Assembly: GCF_010389155.1 (NCBI RefSeq)
Contig: NC_057765.1
Location: 24,988,980 to 25,052,979, forward strand
DNA from: Erigeron canadensis
Taxonomy: Eukaryota > Streptophyta > Magnoliopsida > Asterales > Asteraceae
Reading direction: 5' to 3'
Length of the DNA stretch: 64,000 nt
Shown: piece by piece, positions 11,047 to 22,939 of the stretch
Layout of the letters: every line of letters starts with the position of its first letter
Position numbering within the stretch: the stretch's first letter is position 1
Made by a program: the position numbers and the translations under genes
Notes under the pieces: generated by a model
Seen by the model: only the letters and a program-made list of their open reading frames with translations
Told to the model about the DNA's origin: nothing
Database searches by the model: none

Positions 11047-12251
11047 CCAACGAATTTTAGTCTTTTAAGTAACAGTGTCAAATTCGTGTTGGGAGAGAGG
11101 TTCATTGTCGAGAATGGATATATATTTGAATTCAGTCTTATCATAAGAGAAAGTGTCGATATTAACTAGGTACGGAGTTTATGCTTCTTTCGATAGAGGC
11201 ACGGCCCCTATCTAAAGCTAGAAGTAACGGCTAGAAAAAATGTTCTTAAAAGAATTTTTTTTTTCCTTTTCTTTTGTAATTTTTTTTTCTGAACATTCAG
11301 TCGGTATACGACATCAGGGAAACTTCACCGTATAATGGTGAGGCCTTGCACGTACCTTAAACAACGAGATGTTGACCATGGGCCGTTACAAATATTCGGA
11401 GGAAAAAACCCAAAAACTTGTCATTCTTAAGAATCGAACTCAAGATATGTACATTCCACCAATGTTTTGTCAAGGATATTAATTAATGATTAATTAATTA
11501 AATAAAATCATGTAGCTCCACACTGGCTAAGACTATTATAGCATCTTCAAAGTTATCTTTAGGTCTTTTAAACGTGTACATATGCACAATAGATATGTTG
11601 TCGTCTTTTACAAACTTGATTGCTATAATAATGTCAACATGACATGTTTCTTTATAAAAAGTACGTGGTTAGGTTAATGGTCATTTAGTTATGTAAAGAT
11701 GTCCAGAAAAATGTCATGTCCTTTGAGGACATGACAAATTTGAGTGCTTCGATTAGGAAACTTCTGACATAAGTTATCTTCAATGTGGAAGTGGTTAACC
11801 ATTTCAAGAGGGAAGATTGATAAAGATGTTCATAAAATGTCATGTCCTTTGAGGACTCTCCTACAAAATTTGCTCACTATATTTCACAGATTTGTAAACG
11901 GATTTGTTTGGTGAAATTAGAGTTGAATACGACATCATTACTTTTTCATGGCAGTGAAATCCTTGGATATATTCTTCATTTTTGTTGATTTTACAGGGTG
12001 AGTAATTTATCATGACTCTATGACTTTTGGCATACGATTTGCATGGAAATTTTGGTTTACAAAGTTAGCTCTTCTTGCATGTGATTTGCAAGAAAAGTAT
12101 GGCCGAGAGCTAAATCCTTTCTTAACAAACTTTCAATCACCTCCTTGATCAATTCCCCAATTAGCGTCACATACATCAAGTGACATACTTCTGCCAATTA
12201 CTTTAATTATTTTATTATTTCCAATTACTTTACGATAACTAAAAAAACACA
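11047..12251. other. Intergenic DNA with a dispersed repeat copy (about 11690-11900)
   Basis: No credible gene. The part at 11700-11880 (GAGTGCTTCGATTAGGAAAC, then GATAAAGATGTTCATAAAAT and CCTTTGAGGACT) is a second copy of the repeat seen at 3290-3460. The piece near 11430-11445, read on the minus strand, has a GAGTTCGATTC box-B-like string, a possible SINE trace that is too weak to call. Confidence 0.45.
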
Positions 12252-12668
12252 TCTTTATATATAGTAAAAAAAGATTATTTTTTAGATGTACTTTTAGAAA
12301 TATTAATGTGTTAAAAGCACATAATTTTTAAAAATGCTTTTATTTCATTTATGATATCATATTTAAAAAAAGGATTTTTCTCTCATTTTTGTATAGCATT
12401 AGGCTTTCAACCACACATAATGCATAATGCTTATTTAAATTTTTTAATCTTTTATTTGAAACAAAGATTTTTTTTAATTCTTTTATATAATATTATGAAA
12501 TGTCCTTTTATTAACGTAATAGGTATTTTTATTTTATGTATCATTATGTTAGACAATTCACTATTTGCATATCAAGTTATAAAATAACAAAAATTACATA
12601 TATTCTTTTACATTTGTTTTTACAAATTTAATTAACAGACCCGGGTTGAACCCGAGTTAATTAGCTAG
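12252..12668 (+). mobile_element. Non-autonomous Helitron (417 bp)
   Basis: The 5' end is TCTTTATATATAGTAAAAAA after a host A. The 3' end has the hairpin ACCCGGGTTGAACCCGAGT, then TTAATTAG, then CTAG before a host T. This is the A|TC...CTAG|T structure of Helitrons. The interior is AT-rich, and the short open stretch at 12351-12587 looks like chance. Confidence 0.65.
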
Positions 12669-12672
12669 TTTA

Positions 12673-13136
12673 TCTATACTATATTATAAAGCAGATATCC
12701 CTAGATTTTCAACATTGAACTTGAAATTTTCAATATTGATTTTAAGTACTTCTCCAAAATGCCCCTCCTATCTATTCTATATTTATCTAAAATAACTATA
12801 ATACCCTTTCTTTCTCCTCAAATCTTAACCAGTTATTTTTTTTCTCTCTCCTCCATAAATCATTTATTCCAACAATTCATTCAAAATCTTTTATCTCAAA
12901 AATCGTATATCGATATATTATAAAAATTGTATGGGTGTTCTTAAAATTTCATGCACTTTCATTAGAGATGTCATTCGATATACTTTCGACAAATTTTTAA
13001 ATCTGAGGGTGGAGCCCGTACGGCTAAGGCATTTGACTATCATACTCTATGACATATCAATTCCTATAACCTATCATACTCTATGACCTAGGTATCACCC
13101 CACCATCTCACCGCCGCAACGCGCGGGTACTTGCTC
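12673..13136 (+). mobile_element. Helitron-like element with degenerate 3' end
   Basis: It opens TCTATACTATATTATAAAGC after a host A, four bases past the previous element's CTAG. It closes with CCGCCGCAACGCGCGGGTAC, the usual Helitron hairpin, but then reads TTGCTCTCTT without CTAG. The terminus is either mutated or truncated. The interior has no long ORF. Confidence 0.5.
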
Positions 13137-13470
13137 TCTTAAATTAAATTCATTACATTAATAATAAAAATATTACATATTACATTAATAATAAACACAA
13201 TCCATTAATAAAAAATACATTAATAATAACAAATAAACTACCCCTCGTCCAGGGTGTCTTCATCATCATCATTTTTATTCTATCCATCTTGATAAAATGG
13301 ATTGATAGTGTAACTTGCAAAACCGCCTCAGGCGCTCATATTGCTTGATGACTGGTTGCTCGATTGCAGAGTGGATGAAGAATTATCCGGTGATGGCATT
13401 GGAGTATTTAGTAAAATTTAAAACACATCATTAGCTTGTGATGATTAAAATTGATTGTTTTTTTAAGACA
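13137..13470. other. Short intergenic stretch, no gene seen
   Basis: AT-rich repeats of ATTAATAATAA lead into a slightly GC-richer part at 13230-13400. That part might be a decayed coding fragment on the minus strand (a DDEDTLDEG-like acidic end), but it is too short to assign. Confidence 0.35.
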
Positions 13471-13721
13471 CTAGCACGGTACACGCGAAATACAACGGTG
13501 TTCGTGGCAACGATGGTGTGATGGTGGGGGATGACCAGACAACTGTTGGTGGTAGAAGCGACATCGAGTGGTATAGATAATTGATGTAAAGGGTTTATGG
13601 ATATATTTTATAAGATAAACGATTGATGCTGTTATATAAATATTAGGGTATTTTAGACATTTTCCCCATATAAGTGTCATTGTGTCAACATGGGGCTAAT
13701 CTTTTTATAATATAGTATAGA
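13471..13721 (-). mobile_element. Short non-autonomous Helitron (251 bp, minus orientation)
   Basis: The minus strand starts TCTATACTATATTATAAAAA at 13721 and ends in CGTGTACCGTG then CTAG at 13474-13471, followed by a host T. Its interior (GGTGGTAGAAGCGACATCGA, then GATAATTGATGTAAA on the plus strand) is shared in part with 467-752 and 35802-35963, so these form one family. Confidence 0.65.
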
Positions 13722-13749
13722 ATTGTATAAAATGGGTGTATATAATATT

Positions 13750-13772
13750 TTATATATATATATATATATATA
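13750..13772. repeat. (TA)n microsatellite
   Basis: About 11 TA units lie directly against the CTAG end of the next Helitron-like element. Confidence 0.85.
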
Positions 13773-15100
13773 CTAGGTATTGTACCCCGCGCGATGCGCT
13801 GCTAATTAAAAAAGTTATTTTATGCATTAGTAAATAGCTAATCTACAGGTTTATCTTGTGGAAATCAATTGTGTTATAGTTCATGCCTTCATGGTTAAAT
13901 CTTGAAACATTTTGATCACCATTTATCTTTTCTGACATCACAATCGATATCACAATCATTTAACCTACTTTGGTGATTACACACCCTTAATAATCCTAAA
14001 TACAATTAAGAAATAAGGTATTTTATCTCCGTTAATCCAAAACCCAATTGTAAAACTCAAGTAACTATTGTTATTATCATTATATTATAGACTTTGTTTT
14101 GTGGTTAGAATAACAACCAATTTGATTACTTTATTTTATGTGGTTCCGCCAAGAGAACGAAGGAGAGAAACAACACAATTGTGTTGGACAACTTTTTATT
14201 CTTAATTTAATATGAGTTTTGTTTTGTTTTTTTTTTTTTATATCTTATGTATATAGTTTTGATTTAGTATTTTTATATTATATTTAATAAAATAAATTAT
14301 ATTGGTTTGAGAAGAAGTATTATAAGATAAATATTATGAAAAATGTATGGAGATGCCAAATAGGATAAAATCCTATGTGGTAATTTAAAATTGATGTATT
14401 ATCACAAACTTAATTAATAAACATATTCATGAGTATTAAATTAGAAACCATAAAAAGATGATATAAATGTATAACATACCAATACTAATAAGTGAAGCCT
14501 AAATGGGGTTTCTACGGTTGAGTTAAGGGATGATAATGTTCGTGGATATATACAACACAATGGTTGCCCGCTTCGACTACCATTAAGTGTACAGTCTGTA
14601 AAACCACAGACGGTTTGCTTTCAATTTTCGGTAAATTGATTATAATATATTAAACGTTTGATTCAAGGTGATGAATAAATGACCATAACTCGTGGGTCTT
14701 TGAATGGTTATGCCAAAAATTATATACACATTATATGTTTTTAAGCAAATATTATCAAATAAGGATATTCATGAATTTTACGTTGTATATAGCATATATG
14801 TGAATGATCTCAATCCATAAACAGTTTGTCAAATATGTTTACCAAATTTAGATCTAGTGGTTCTAAATTTTCAAACAAAGGGTGCTTCTTTTTTTTATTT
14901 ACGTACGTAACTTATTTTTTAAATATTGTATGTATATAGTTTCTATATATTTAAAATTTAGTAATGTATTTAATTTAAGATAAATATAGTAAGAAAATTA
15001 TGAAGATGTCACATAAGACAAAATTTTATGTGGCAATTTTTAAAGCTAGCATTAAGTTGAAAAGAAGGCTTTAGAAGACCAGGATTCTTACTGTTTTAAT
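13773..15100 (-). mobile_element. Helitron-like element, minus orientation (left of a head-to-tail pair)
   Basis: On the minus strand the 3' end shows GCAGCGCATCGCGCGGGG, then TACAATAC, then CTAG at 13776-13773 and a host T. The presumed 5' end abuts the CTAG of the next element near 15100. Subterminal palindrome-like strings such as GATGCCAAATAGGATAAAAT with CCTATGTGG (near 14350), and a version near 15010, also occur in the neighbour, so the two are related. No long ORF. The 5' border is inferred. Confidence 0.45.
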
Positions 15101-15101
15101 C

Positions 15102-16174
15102 CTAGGTATTTTACCCGCGCGATGCGCGAGCTGTTATAATTAGTGTCCAAAAATACTTAAAAATAAAAGTTCAGGTGTACATGTATTCATGATTGGTTCA
15201 TGATGTTTTGTTGTTTTTATTGTTATATCACCATATTATACATAACCATTTGGTAGATATTTCTAAATAAAATTCATAAGATAAATAAAAAAAAGAAACA
15301 TTAACGACAATCACTTGTATTCCGATTTTTTTTCTTTGTGGCTCCATCCTAGGATTGGTAAACAATTATCACTTGCAAATCACAAATAGTGATAAAGCTA
15401 GTCAACAAAAAGTTTCAAATCATACCAAGTCATTCTCACTCGTTACTCATATAGAATGTAAAAGATCAATAATATTATCAACAAAAGGCAACATACTCAA
15501 TAAACTTATGGTTATGCAATTATATTTATAATGTATAATAAAACTATGTCAAGAAAGAGTTTCAATTATATTTTATGGTGTTGCTCGTTCTTCAAGCATT
15601 CAAAATCATACATAAAAATTCGATAAACAAATATATAGTTTTTATATTAGTGCAATTTGTAAACAATATCAACTACTAAAACTTGAAATATATAATTCTC
15701 TATAATCTTGAGATTTCATGATATAACTTCCAAGATTGCATTTTTTTCCCCATACACGTACGATACTTTTTTTTTTTTTTAAAGTAACAGGATTTCCATT
15801 GTTAATTTTGTATTATATAGTTTCATTTATTTATTTAATATTAACTGTATTTAACTTTAAAGTAATAAGTTATTCTTGTATTTAATATTTAATTTGATTA
15901 AAGATATAAATATTGTCAAAAAAATTATAGAGATGCCATGTAAGTAAAATCCTATGTGGCAACTTTTTAATATAAGTTTACTTTTGAAGATGTCTTTAAA
16001 AAACTTGGATTACTACTTTTTTAATAATCATATAGAAGATATATAAATATTGTCAAAAAAATTATAGAGATGCCATGTAGGTAAAATCCTATGTAGCAAC
16101 TTTTTAGTATAGATTTAGTTTTGAAGATGTCTTTAAAAAACTTAGGATTACTACTTTTTTAATAATTATATAGA
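15102..16174 (-). mobile_element. Helitron-like element with duplicated 5' end, minus orientation
   Basis: The minus strand opens TCTATATAATTATTAAAAAA at 16174. It ends CTCGCGCATCGCGCGGGTAA, then AATAC and CTAG at 15105-15102. The last 270 bp is a direct duplication with a 137-bp period (about 15905-16041 and 16042-16178), so a second TCTATATGATTATTAAAAAA start lies near 16036. Subterminal TGCCACATAGGATTTTAC with CATGGCATC can fold back. No ORF of note. Confidence 0.5.
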
Positions 16175-16389
16175 TATATATTATGTTTATAGTGTAATAA
16201 GGTTTTTTTTTTTTAAGTTCAAACGGCTATATGGATGTCGGGTTTAAAACTTCTAGGCCCACACCTCATCACAACCTCAGCGTTTAACCAACCTCTCCCA
16301 ACCAATGACCCAACCGATGAGGGTGTGACAAAGGCATTGGTTTGGCACCACCAAAGACTCATCTTATGTGGTTTACAGATCATGTGTTG

Positions 16390-16571
16390 GCCGGGTAAAG
16401 ACCAAGAAGAGAATGGAAGCCCGTGAATTTTAAATTGCCATAAAAAGGTGATTGCAATTTCCCATAATGAGAAGACTTAGGTGACCTATATATGATTCTG
16501 GAGAAGCGGAGTACGAGTCCATTGAAACACGGGCTGAAGTATACATTCATAAGAATGGAAGCCCGTGAATT
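16390..16571 (-). pseudogene. Decayed C-terminal tail of DRP3 (beyond the present stop)
   Basis: Downstream of the DRP3 stop the minus strand still shows pieces that resemble the Ser/Gly-rich DRP3 tail in shifted frames: KIHGLPF directly after the stop in another frame, SYSASPES, then RSPKSSHYGKLQSPFYGN, then LLGLYP. A 22-bp string encoding KIHGLPF occurs twice (16411-16432 and 16553-16574). A small frameshift at the stop would have cut the tail off. It now serves at most as 3'UTR. The remainder down to 16175 has no recognisable gene. Confidence 0.55.
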
Positions 16572-19500
16572 TTAGAGAGACCCCGTTGTATCATTAATCG
16601 TCAAACTGTAACTCCTCTCCACTATTTCTGCTTCAAGTGGTAATTCATCCAATGTCTATTAAAAAAAAAAAAATTTACACCATTAACCTTAAGAACTCGT
16701 AGGACATTAATCAAGCCTCCAAATGCAGAAACTTACTAGAAAAGCTTGCTGGAGCATGCACAGCAGCTCACGGGTATGCTTTCGCTTTATAGAAATGTCA
16801 TCAGATTCTTGCAACATTTGTTCAAACAATTCATCTCTGTCAACACCACAAGCCCAAAACGTTACGAATGGTATCGTGTTTGAAAGAGATTATAAAAAAG
16901 TCCAAAAACACTAACACACAACTTCTCCTTGATTACCTGTATAAATTTTTTAATAAGATATTGTGCAACTCTCTTTTTGTACGGTTAACCTGATGACGAG
17001 TAAAATAAAAATTAATCTCATTAAGAGTTAAAAGAATAACTAAGATGTCTTGGGAAAAAATTTATAAACATATGGTGAAGTCACAGTTACCAAAAAGTGC
17101 ATGATGGCCTTGGGCACGTAGTCCTCAATGTTCTTTTTGACAATATCATAATAGGATCTCAACAGCAACTTCGTAACATGAATCTCAATAGCCTCTTGAT
17201 CTGAATAGGCATCTGAGGGCCTCAAAACTGTTGGCGGCTGTAATTAAGTCAAAAAGATATCAGCAATTGCTCCCTGGTCAAATCATTTCTATTAGTTATT
17301 TTCAAGATTATAACGACACCTCCTTCAAGTGGATCAATGAAGATGAATGCTCCATATGATCCATGATATGAACAGTTTCACTAAATGGCTTGTTTGCAGA
17401 ATTCTCTTCGGTGGACATTCGACTATCCGACAGACCAAAAATTGAAGACATTCTCCAGATGGTGCTTCCTGGAAAAATCACAGCCATCAAAGCCCGGTCA
17501 CTCAAATAGATTTCATGATGGGTTTTTATTTTTTATTTTTGTATCTTGTTTATGATTTAAAGCAAGGCCTTACCAAATGTAGGTTTCTCAACCTCCCCAA
17601 CTGGCCGAGACCCAGGCTGATTATGCTGCAAAGTTAAAATCACCTTGGCGGACATTCGACTATTCGACCCACCAAAAACTGATGAGATTCCCCACATTGT
17701 GCTTCCTGGAAAAATCACAGCCATCAAAGCGGTTCCTCAAATAAATCTCATGATAGATTTTTTTTATTTTTGTATCTTGTTTATTATTTAAAGCAAGGAC
17801 TTACCAGATGTCGGTTTCTCAACCTCACCAACTGGCCGAGACCCAGGCTGATTATGCTGCAAAGTTAAAATCACTAAGAATTGAAGAGCACCAAGGGGGA
17901 AAAAGGCATATGTTTTACATGAAGCGCTAGGATAGCGACTTGAACAGAAAAAGTATCAGATCAGGAGGTTAACTTCCAAAACTTGATTACAATGATATGG
18001 TCAAATGAGGAGAAAGCCACGGCATATTTCAATGCTTAAAACCACTTAAATTGTTCAGATTAGCATTTTAACCGTACAGTTTCACTAACAATATTAACCA
18101 TAGTATTAAGTTATTATTAAACCAAGAAAAAGGGACAAAACGTATACAGTCCTACCGAACTCAAACCATCTTCCCCCATTACCCAATCCACCCATTTTGC
18201 CGACTCTAAAAACTGCTATGGAAGGCATACACAAAAGAAAAATTTAGAATATGCAGCTGGCAGAACACTGAAACAACCTGCTCTGAGACAATTCCATTAC
18301 TTGATCGGCCAAACACACATGACTTGGTACCTCTTTCAGATTGTGATGCTTTGTCAAGTCCAGCAGCAACCTGACCAACCAAAACAAAATGGAACTGGAA
18401 GTTAGAGAAGATGTCATAAACGAGTAACCAAACATGCAAGACTAGCATGACACTAATTATAGTTTCACCTTTTGCTTGGGGAGAGTAGTTGCAACCCTAG
18501 AAGACTTGACATGTTGCATTGCAATTTCTACGGCTTTACTCCCACCAACAAAATTTGGGTGCGAAGTATTTATATAGTCCATCTTCAAAAATGAACCAAT
18601 GGGAGGCATGCGTTATCTTTGGAATGGGCATAAGAAAAAATAAGTGATCATGGCTCATGACAACACTAATGTACCTCCATTTCAACAATGTGCCCAATCA
18701 TGGTCTCAGAAGGTTGAAGACCATCTCGTAAGAAATTCCCAATAACATCATCCATTCGCTTCGTGAGGAAGGGGAACCTTTGTAGCTCATTAACCATACA
18801 GTGATGGCTCATCTAAGAGGAGATAGAAAAACTGAAATCAGCATGCAGATGCAATGTCATTATGGAGCAGATAGTTTTTGATTAACCCTGACCTTTATTA
18901 ACTCATCATATATAAATCTTGCACACTGAACACAAGGATCTAACAAACGAGCAATTTGTCTTCTAATAAGAACTTCAAATGGAACCTGTGAATGCATGTT
19001 ACACATAAAATGTGAACCACTATATAATTCAAAATGAATCATATGAAGATACTAAGCAGTCAAGAAGCTGATGAATTAAAAATACCTACTTCTGGCACAA
19101 ATAATGCAGATCTAGGACCAGTTGCATTATGTATAGCAATTCGAATGTCATCATCGGTCAAGTCCTTACATGGATCAACCTCCTGCCACGGGAATCCATA
19201 TCATCAGCTATGAAAAGTAAATAAAACAACTAAGATCACAATCTTATTTCATTGAAAAACGTTAACCACAGAAAAGATTCTAATTTAAATGAGAAGTTCG
19301 GAAGACTAAAGTGTGCCAATTGAAGTAACCCACAAATATTTTACAGATAAAGACTATAACAAAATACTCATTATAATATACACACCTCCAAACTCCTAAC
19401 AAAAATTGACTGGAAAATATAGTGGATTCTAGCTCCTCCAAATAACTCGGATGTCAACATCTCTTCATTCTTACCCTCAATCATTGATGAAAAGGCTGCT

Positions 19501-22500
19501 TAAAGGAATCAATGGATCATATATATTATCAACAAAAATTTTAACAAATACTATACCTTAAAATCAAATTATCATTAGCAAAAAGGAAGGCAAAAAAATT
19601 CACTCTACCTTCCGAATACTTGGAAAGAATATTTAGAAGAAGAGCTCCCATGCCAGGCTGTAAATATTAAAGAGCAAAATTTTGAAACAAGACCTAGAAG
19701 ACTCCTGATAATGACTATGCATAAGATATACTGGCGTAGATTAGTGAACACCAATACCTATACTCATTGTACAGACAATTTAGACAACCTGAAACGACGA
19801 GGTTTGTGTTTTATTATATTCTGAAAAATTGATGTTAATGGTAAGAATTAACAGCCTCTAAGTTGAACATAAAAATAGGTCTTGTACTTCTGAATGTAAT
19901 TTACTAACAAAGGCTTTCTTCCTCTGTGGTAGAGAATACAGATGATTCAGGTCCATGATATACACCATTTCTAGAGAAAGATAGAAACATGAGACTAAAA
20001 TTTTTCTATCGTTGAAGATTTTTTACATAAACAAACATGAATACTATAGCAGAGAATCAGTAAACCAACGGGAGATAAAACTACAAAACTGTTTCATTGG
20101 GTACCTTTGACTCTGTGATCTCTCCATAACTAGCATGCTCCTTTGCCACGGACACTAAATTTTCCCTAATGCAAGACTTCAACCCTGGTAAAACCGTTTG
20201 GATATGTTGTAGTAGAATCTGCAATTAAGAAGAGACTAATGAATACGATACATCTCAACACAAATCACCTAGTTTAGGAATGAACAGAATGCAGATACCT
20301 GGTTCAACTTCTTTGCCAATTGAGAGACTCCACAACGATCAGAAAGCTCATTATAAACCTGCACTACATGAATTAGTTCAACTAACTGAGAAACTGATAA
20401 ACTTCACATAGTGAGCTAATGTGAGAAAATCTTGTACCAGGCAACTGCGAAAGAATTTCTCCTCAGCAACAAGTGCATCTTTAATGGTCTGGTTAAGCAT
20501 AATATCCTATGAAAATCAAATACGTTGTGTAATTAATTAACAAAACTGCAAAAGTATAACCCGCATAGCTGTTGCACTATATATATTCATACATTATTAC
20601 GAAAAAATAGTCATTTTCCATAAACCAAGAAATCTTTATGATGATCATAAAAATTAGATTCGAAGTTGACGTTGAAATAATGTAAATGTTACCTCTTGAC
20701 TGCGATTTACGACCCCTACATAACCAAGTCGGAGAGGAATCACTTCTCCCAGCAAGAAGTTACGAGCATCAGTGCCTCTGTCCATAATATCCAGCTAATG
20801 CAATAAATAGGATGACCCATATCAGAAATGAACTATACCTTGCTAGGTTGGCATGTTGGATACTGCTTATCAGAGATTAAAGTTGAGATGATATCTATAA
20901 GTTGTGGTCTGATGGTGGAAGACATGTGATAATGAGATGGAAGGAATGATATAGGTAAACAGGTTAGATGACTATAATTATAGAATTTTATTTTATTTTT
21001 TATTTTATTGTAAAAGCCCGGATATGTCCACAGCTGAATTGATGATGAATTGTATATGATGGAGATTAATAAAGTTCAGAGGTGCCGACCTCTTTTTCTT
21101 AAAAGTAAAATAAAAAGAACAACAAAAAGAGAGAACCTGGATGTATAATTAATAAGAAAATATCATGCACCTTTGTTATCACTCCAATTGTTCGGTAACC
21201 TGACAAAATGAGGAGGAAAATATAAAGATGGGTTCAAACAATAGATCTGTATAAAAAAAACATGATAAATGAGATCAGCACATACCATCTGGATCAGCAT
21301 TTCCAGCAATCTGAAGTGCGTCTGAGTTGGCGAGGTCGGAATTTGCTGGTGTCACAGCAAGTATTAAACAGCTGGGAAGTTTAATATACGACATTATCAT
21401 TGTTCTAATACGATCTTCAATATCAGAGGGCTGGTCACCAACAGGAACTTTGGTTATGCCGGGCAAATCAACTAGGGTTATGTCAAGAACATTAGGTGAG
21501 AAAATCTTTAAACGAATCTGCTTCTCGGAGACACCCTTGTTTCCGCCTGCTTCCCTGTCGGTCTCAGCCTAAAGCATCCAGATTGTCAATATAAGAAGTC
21601 AGTGATCAGTTCTTACATACCAGTCACTTAGTTATTGGCTCGTCTACATCCCTATAACCTACGGCCAACCTCCACTAAATCGATAACATACATATCACTA
21701 AAAATCACAATTTTTAGCTTCATCATAACAAACTTCACAATGCCACAGTCCAACACTTCTATTCATTTTTAGAATATCAAACTTCATAAACAAACATAAA
21801 TTGTACCTTCCATACATACATCTATATATCTATAATATCTCTCTCTCAATCAGATAAGAACACCCTAAATATGAGAACACGGTGAGAACACTTGAAGATT
21901 TTAATTTTGATGCATTAAAAGTCCATAAACTAACATAGTGTATAACTAATTATCATTATTTAGGTGTTTAACAACACATTGATTTGTCAAAATCAAGAAA
22001 ATCATGTTTTTTGTTTTTTGCATCCATCTTGGACGCATATTCATCAAAATGGATACATCCAACAAAAAAGTGTTTTTTTCGATTTTGACGGATCAATGTG
22101 TTGTTAAACACTTAAATGATGATAATTAGTTATACACTATATTAGTTTTATGGACTTTTAATGCATCAAAATGATGTTTTTAAGTGTTCTCACTGTTTTT
22201 ATTTTAAGAGTGTTCTTACCGGAGTGTACCCTATATATTATATACGGAGTATATCGGAAACTAAAAATAAGAAAGAAAAAAAAACCTGTATCTCTCTGCG
22301 AATTTCATTGAAATCATGAAAGCGTTTCCCAGGCAAATGCAAAAACTCTCCATACTCTTCATCACTTCCATCACTTTTTCTCTTAATCTGTAGAAGCTGA
22401 AGCACAAGTGGGCGGCGCGTGCAAATATCGGATCCACGTGGCAAAAAATCACGGCCAACAAGTGCTTCTAGAACGCTCGATTTTCCGCTACTTTGACTAC

Positions 22501-22645
22501 CGACAACCGCCACTTGCGGCAGCTCAATTGTTGAACTGCTTCCTAATTGCGCGAATATGTCTTGTAATTTGTTCACTATTGGAATCACATTGTGGCCTAA
22601 CGGTGCTATGTTTGGCGTGGTTGGGATTGATTGTTCGTCCGCCAT
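16572..22645 (-). CDS. DRP3: DRP3-type dynamin-related GTPase (mitochondrial and peroxisomal fission), 21 exons
   Basis: Exons (minus strand): 22645-22286, 21568-21286, 21199-21171, 20794-20693, 20506-20438, 20358-20299, 20218-20105, 19657-19609, 19498-19386, 19182-19090, 18985-18893, 18812-18675, 18582-18469, 18370-18278, 17856-17805, 17705-17574, 17468-17320, 17237-17091, 16989-16937, 16836-16737, 16655-16572. All introns are GT-AG and all phases join, giving 808 residues. GTPase motifs: G1 GSQSSGKS (49-56), G2 Thr76, G3 DLPG (154-157), G4 TKLD (223-226). The middle domain follows (AALFVPEVPFEVL-like and [14 protein letters not shown] segments), and the GTPase effector domain lies at about 682-780 ([20 protein letters not shown]). 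There is no PH domain, and the sequence follows plant DRP3A/B, which act with fission adaptors on mitochondria and peroxisomes. Odd points: an internal duplication (residues about 571-631) and a short C-terminus. The start is shared with the paralogue at 237. Confidence 0.9.
17410..17871 (-). repeat. Tandem duplication inside DRP3 (two 231-bp copies)
   Basis: The copy at about 17641-17871 repeats 17410-17640, including an exon encoding [16 protein letters not shown], its following intron and the start of the next exon (GST(M/I)W). At the junction the former 3' end of an intron, 18 nt at 17643-17626, lies between the two exon parts. An 18-nt intron is far below plant minimum size, and these bases read in frame without a stop (six codons). 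The best model is therefore a fused 132-nt exon at 17705-17574, whose inclusion or skipping keeps the frame. Confidence 0.8.
21852..22231. mobile_element. Fold-back MITE in DRP3 intron 1
   Basis: The two halves are near-perfect inverted repeats. The left half has GAGAACACTT, GATGCATTAAAAGTCCATAA and GTATAACTAATTATCAT; the right half, reverse-complemented, has the same strings in the same order. The loop is at about 22020-22080. The whole would fold into one long hairpin of about 150 bp per arm. It lies wholly within intron 1 and has no coding capacity. Confidence 0.75.
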
Positions 22646-22837
22646 TGCAATTGAATTTAATTTAGTTAATTTGATTAATGAAATGAAACCTTAGAAATTA
22701 ATTTGGGGGCAGTTTAAGGTTTATAGTAGAAAATGATTTAGAAAGGAATACAGAGACGAAGTTGACTTGGAGCAATCTTCGTTTCCTTCGTGAAGAAGAA
22801 AGTCAACTTGTACAGTGTAGAGTCAATCTCCATTGAA
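22646..22837 (-). promoter_or_regulatory. DRP3 5'UTR and proximal promoter
   Basis: This 190-bp flank is conserved with 238-466 upstream of the paralogue. It contains several AGTCAAC/AGTTGAC blocks (W-box-like cores) near 22758, 22800 and 22830. Similarity between the copies stops near 22837, which marks the edge of the duplicated unit or later insertions. No clear TATA box was seen. Confidence 0.5.
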
Positions 22838-22939
22838 CCGGTTGGAATAAAATAATAATAAATTATTAAATCAAGAATTAATCGAGTAGTTATGGGTTTA
22901 CATATTTGATCGTATATCATATATTGATAAACAATCATT

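Noticed and set aside
17626..17643. An 18-nt intron between the duplicated DRP3 exons
   Set aside because: GT and AG ends are present, but 18 nt is far below the minimum size for plant introns; read-through is open and in frame.
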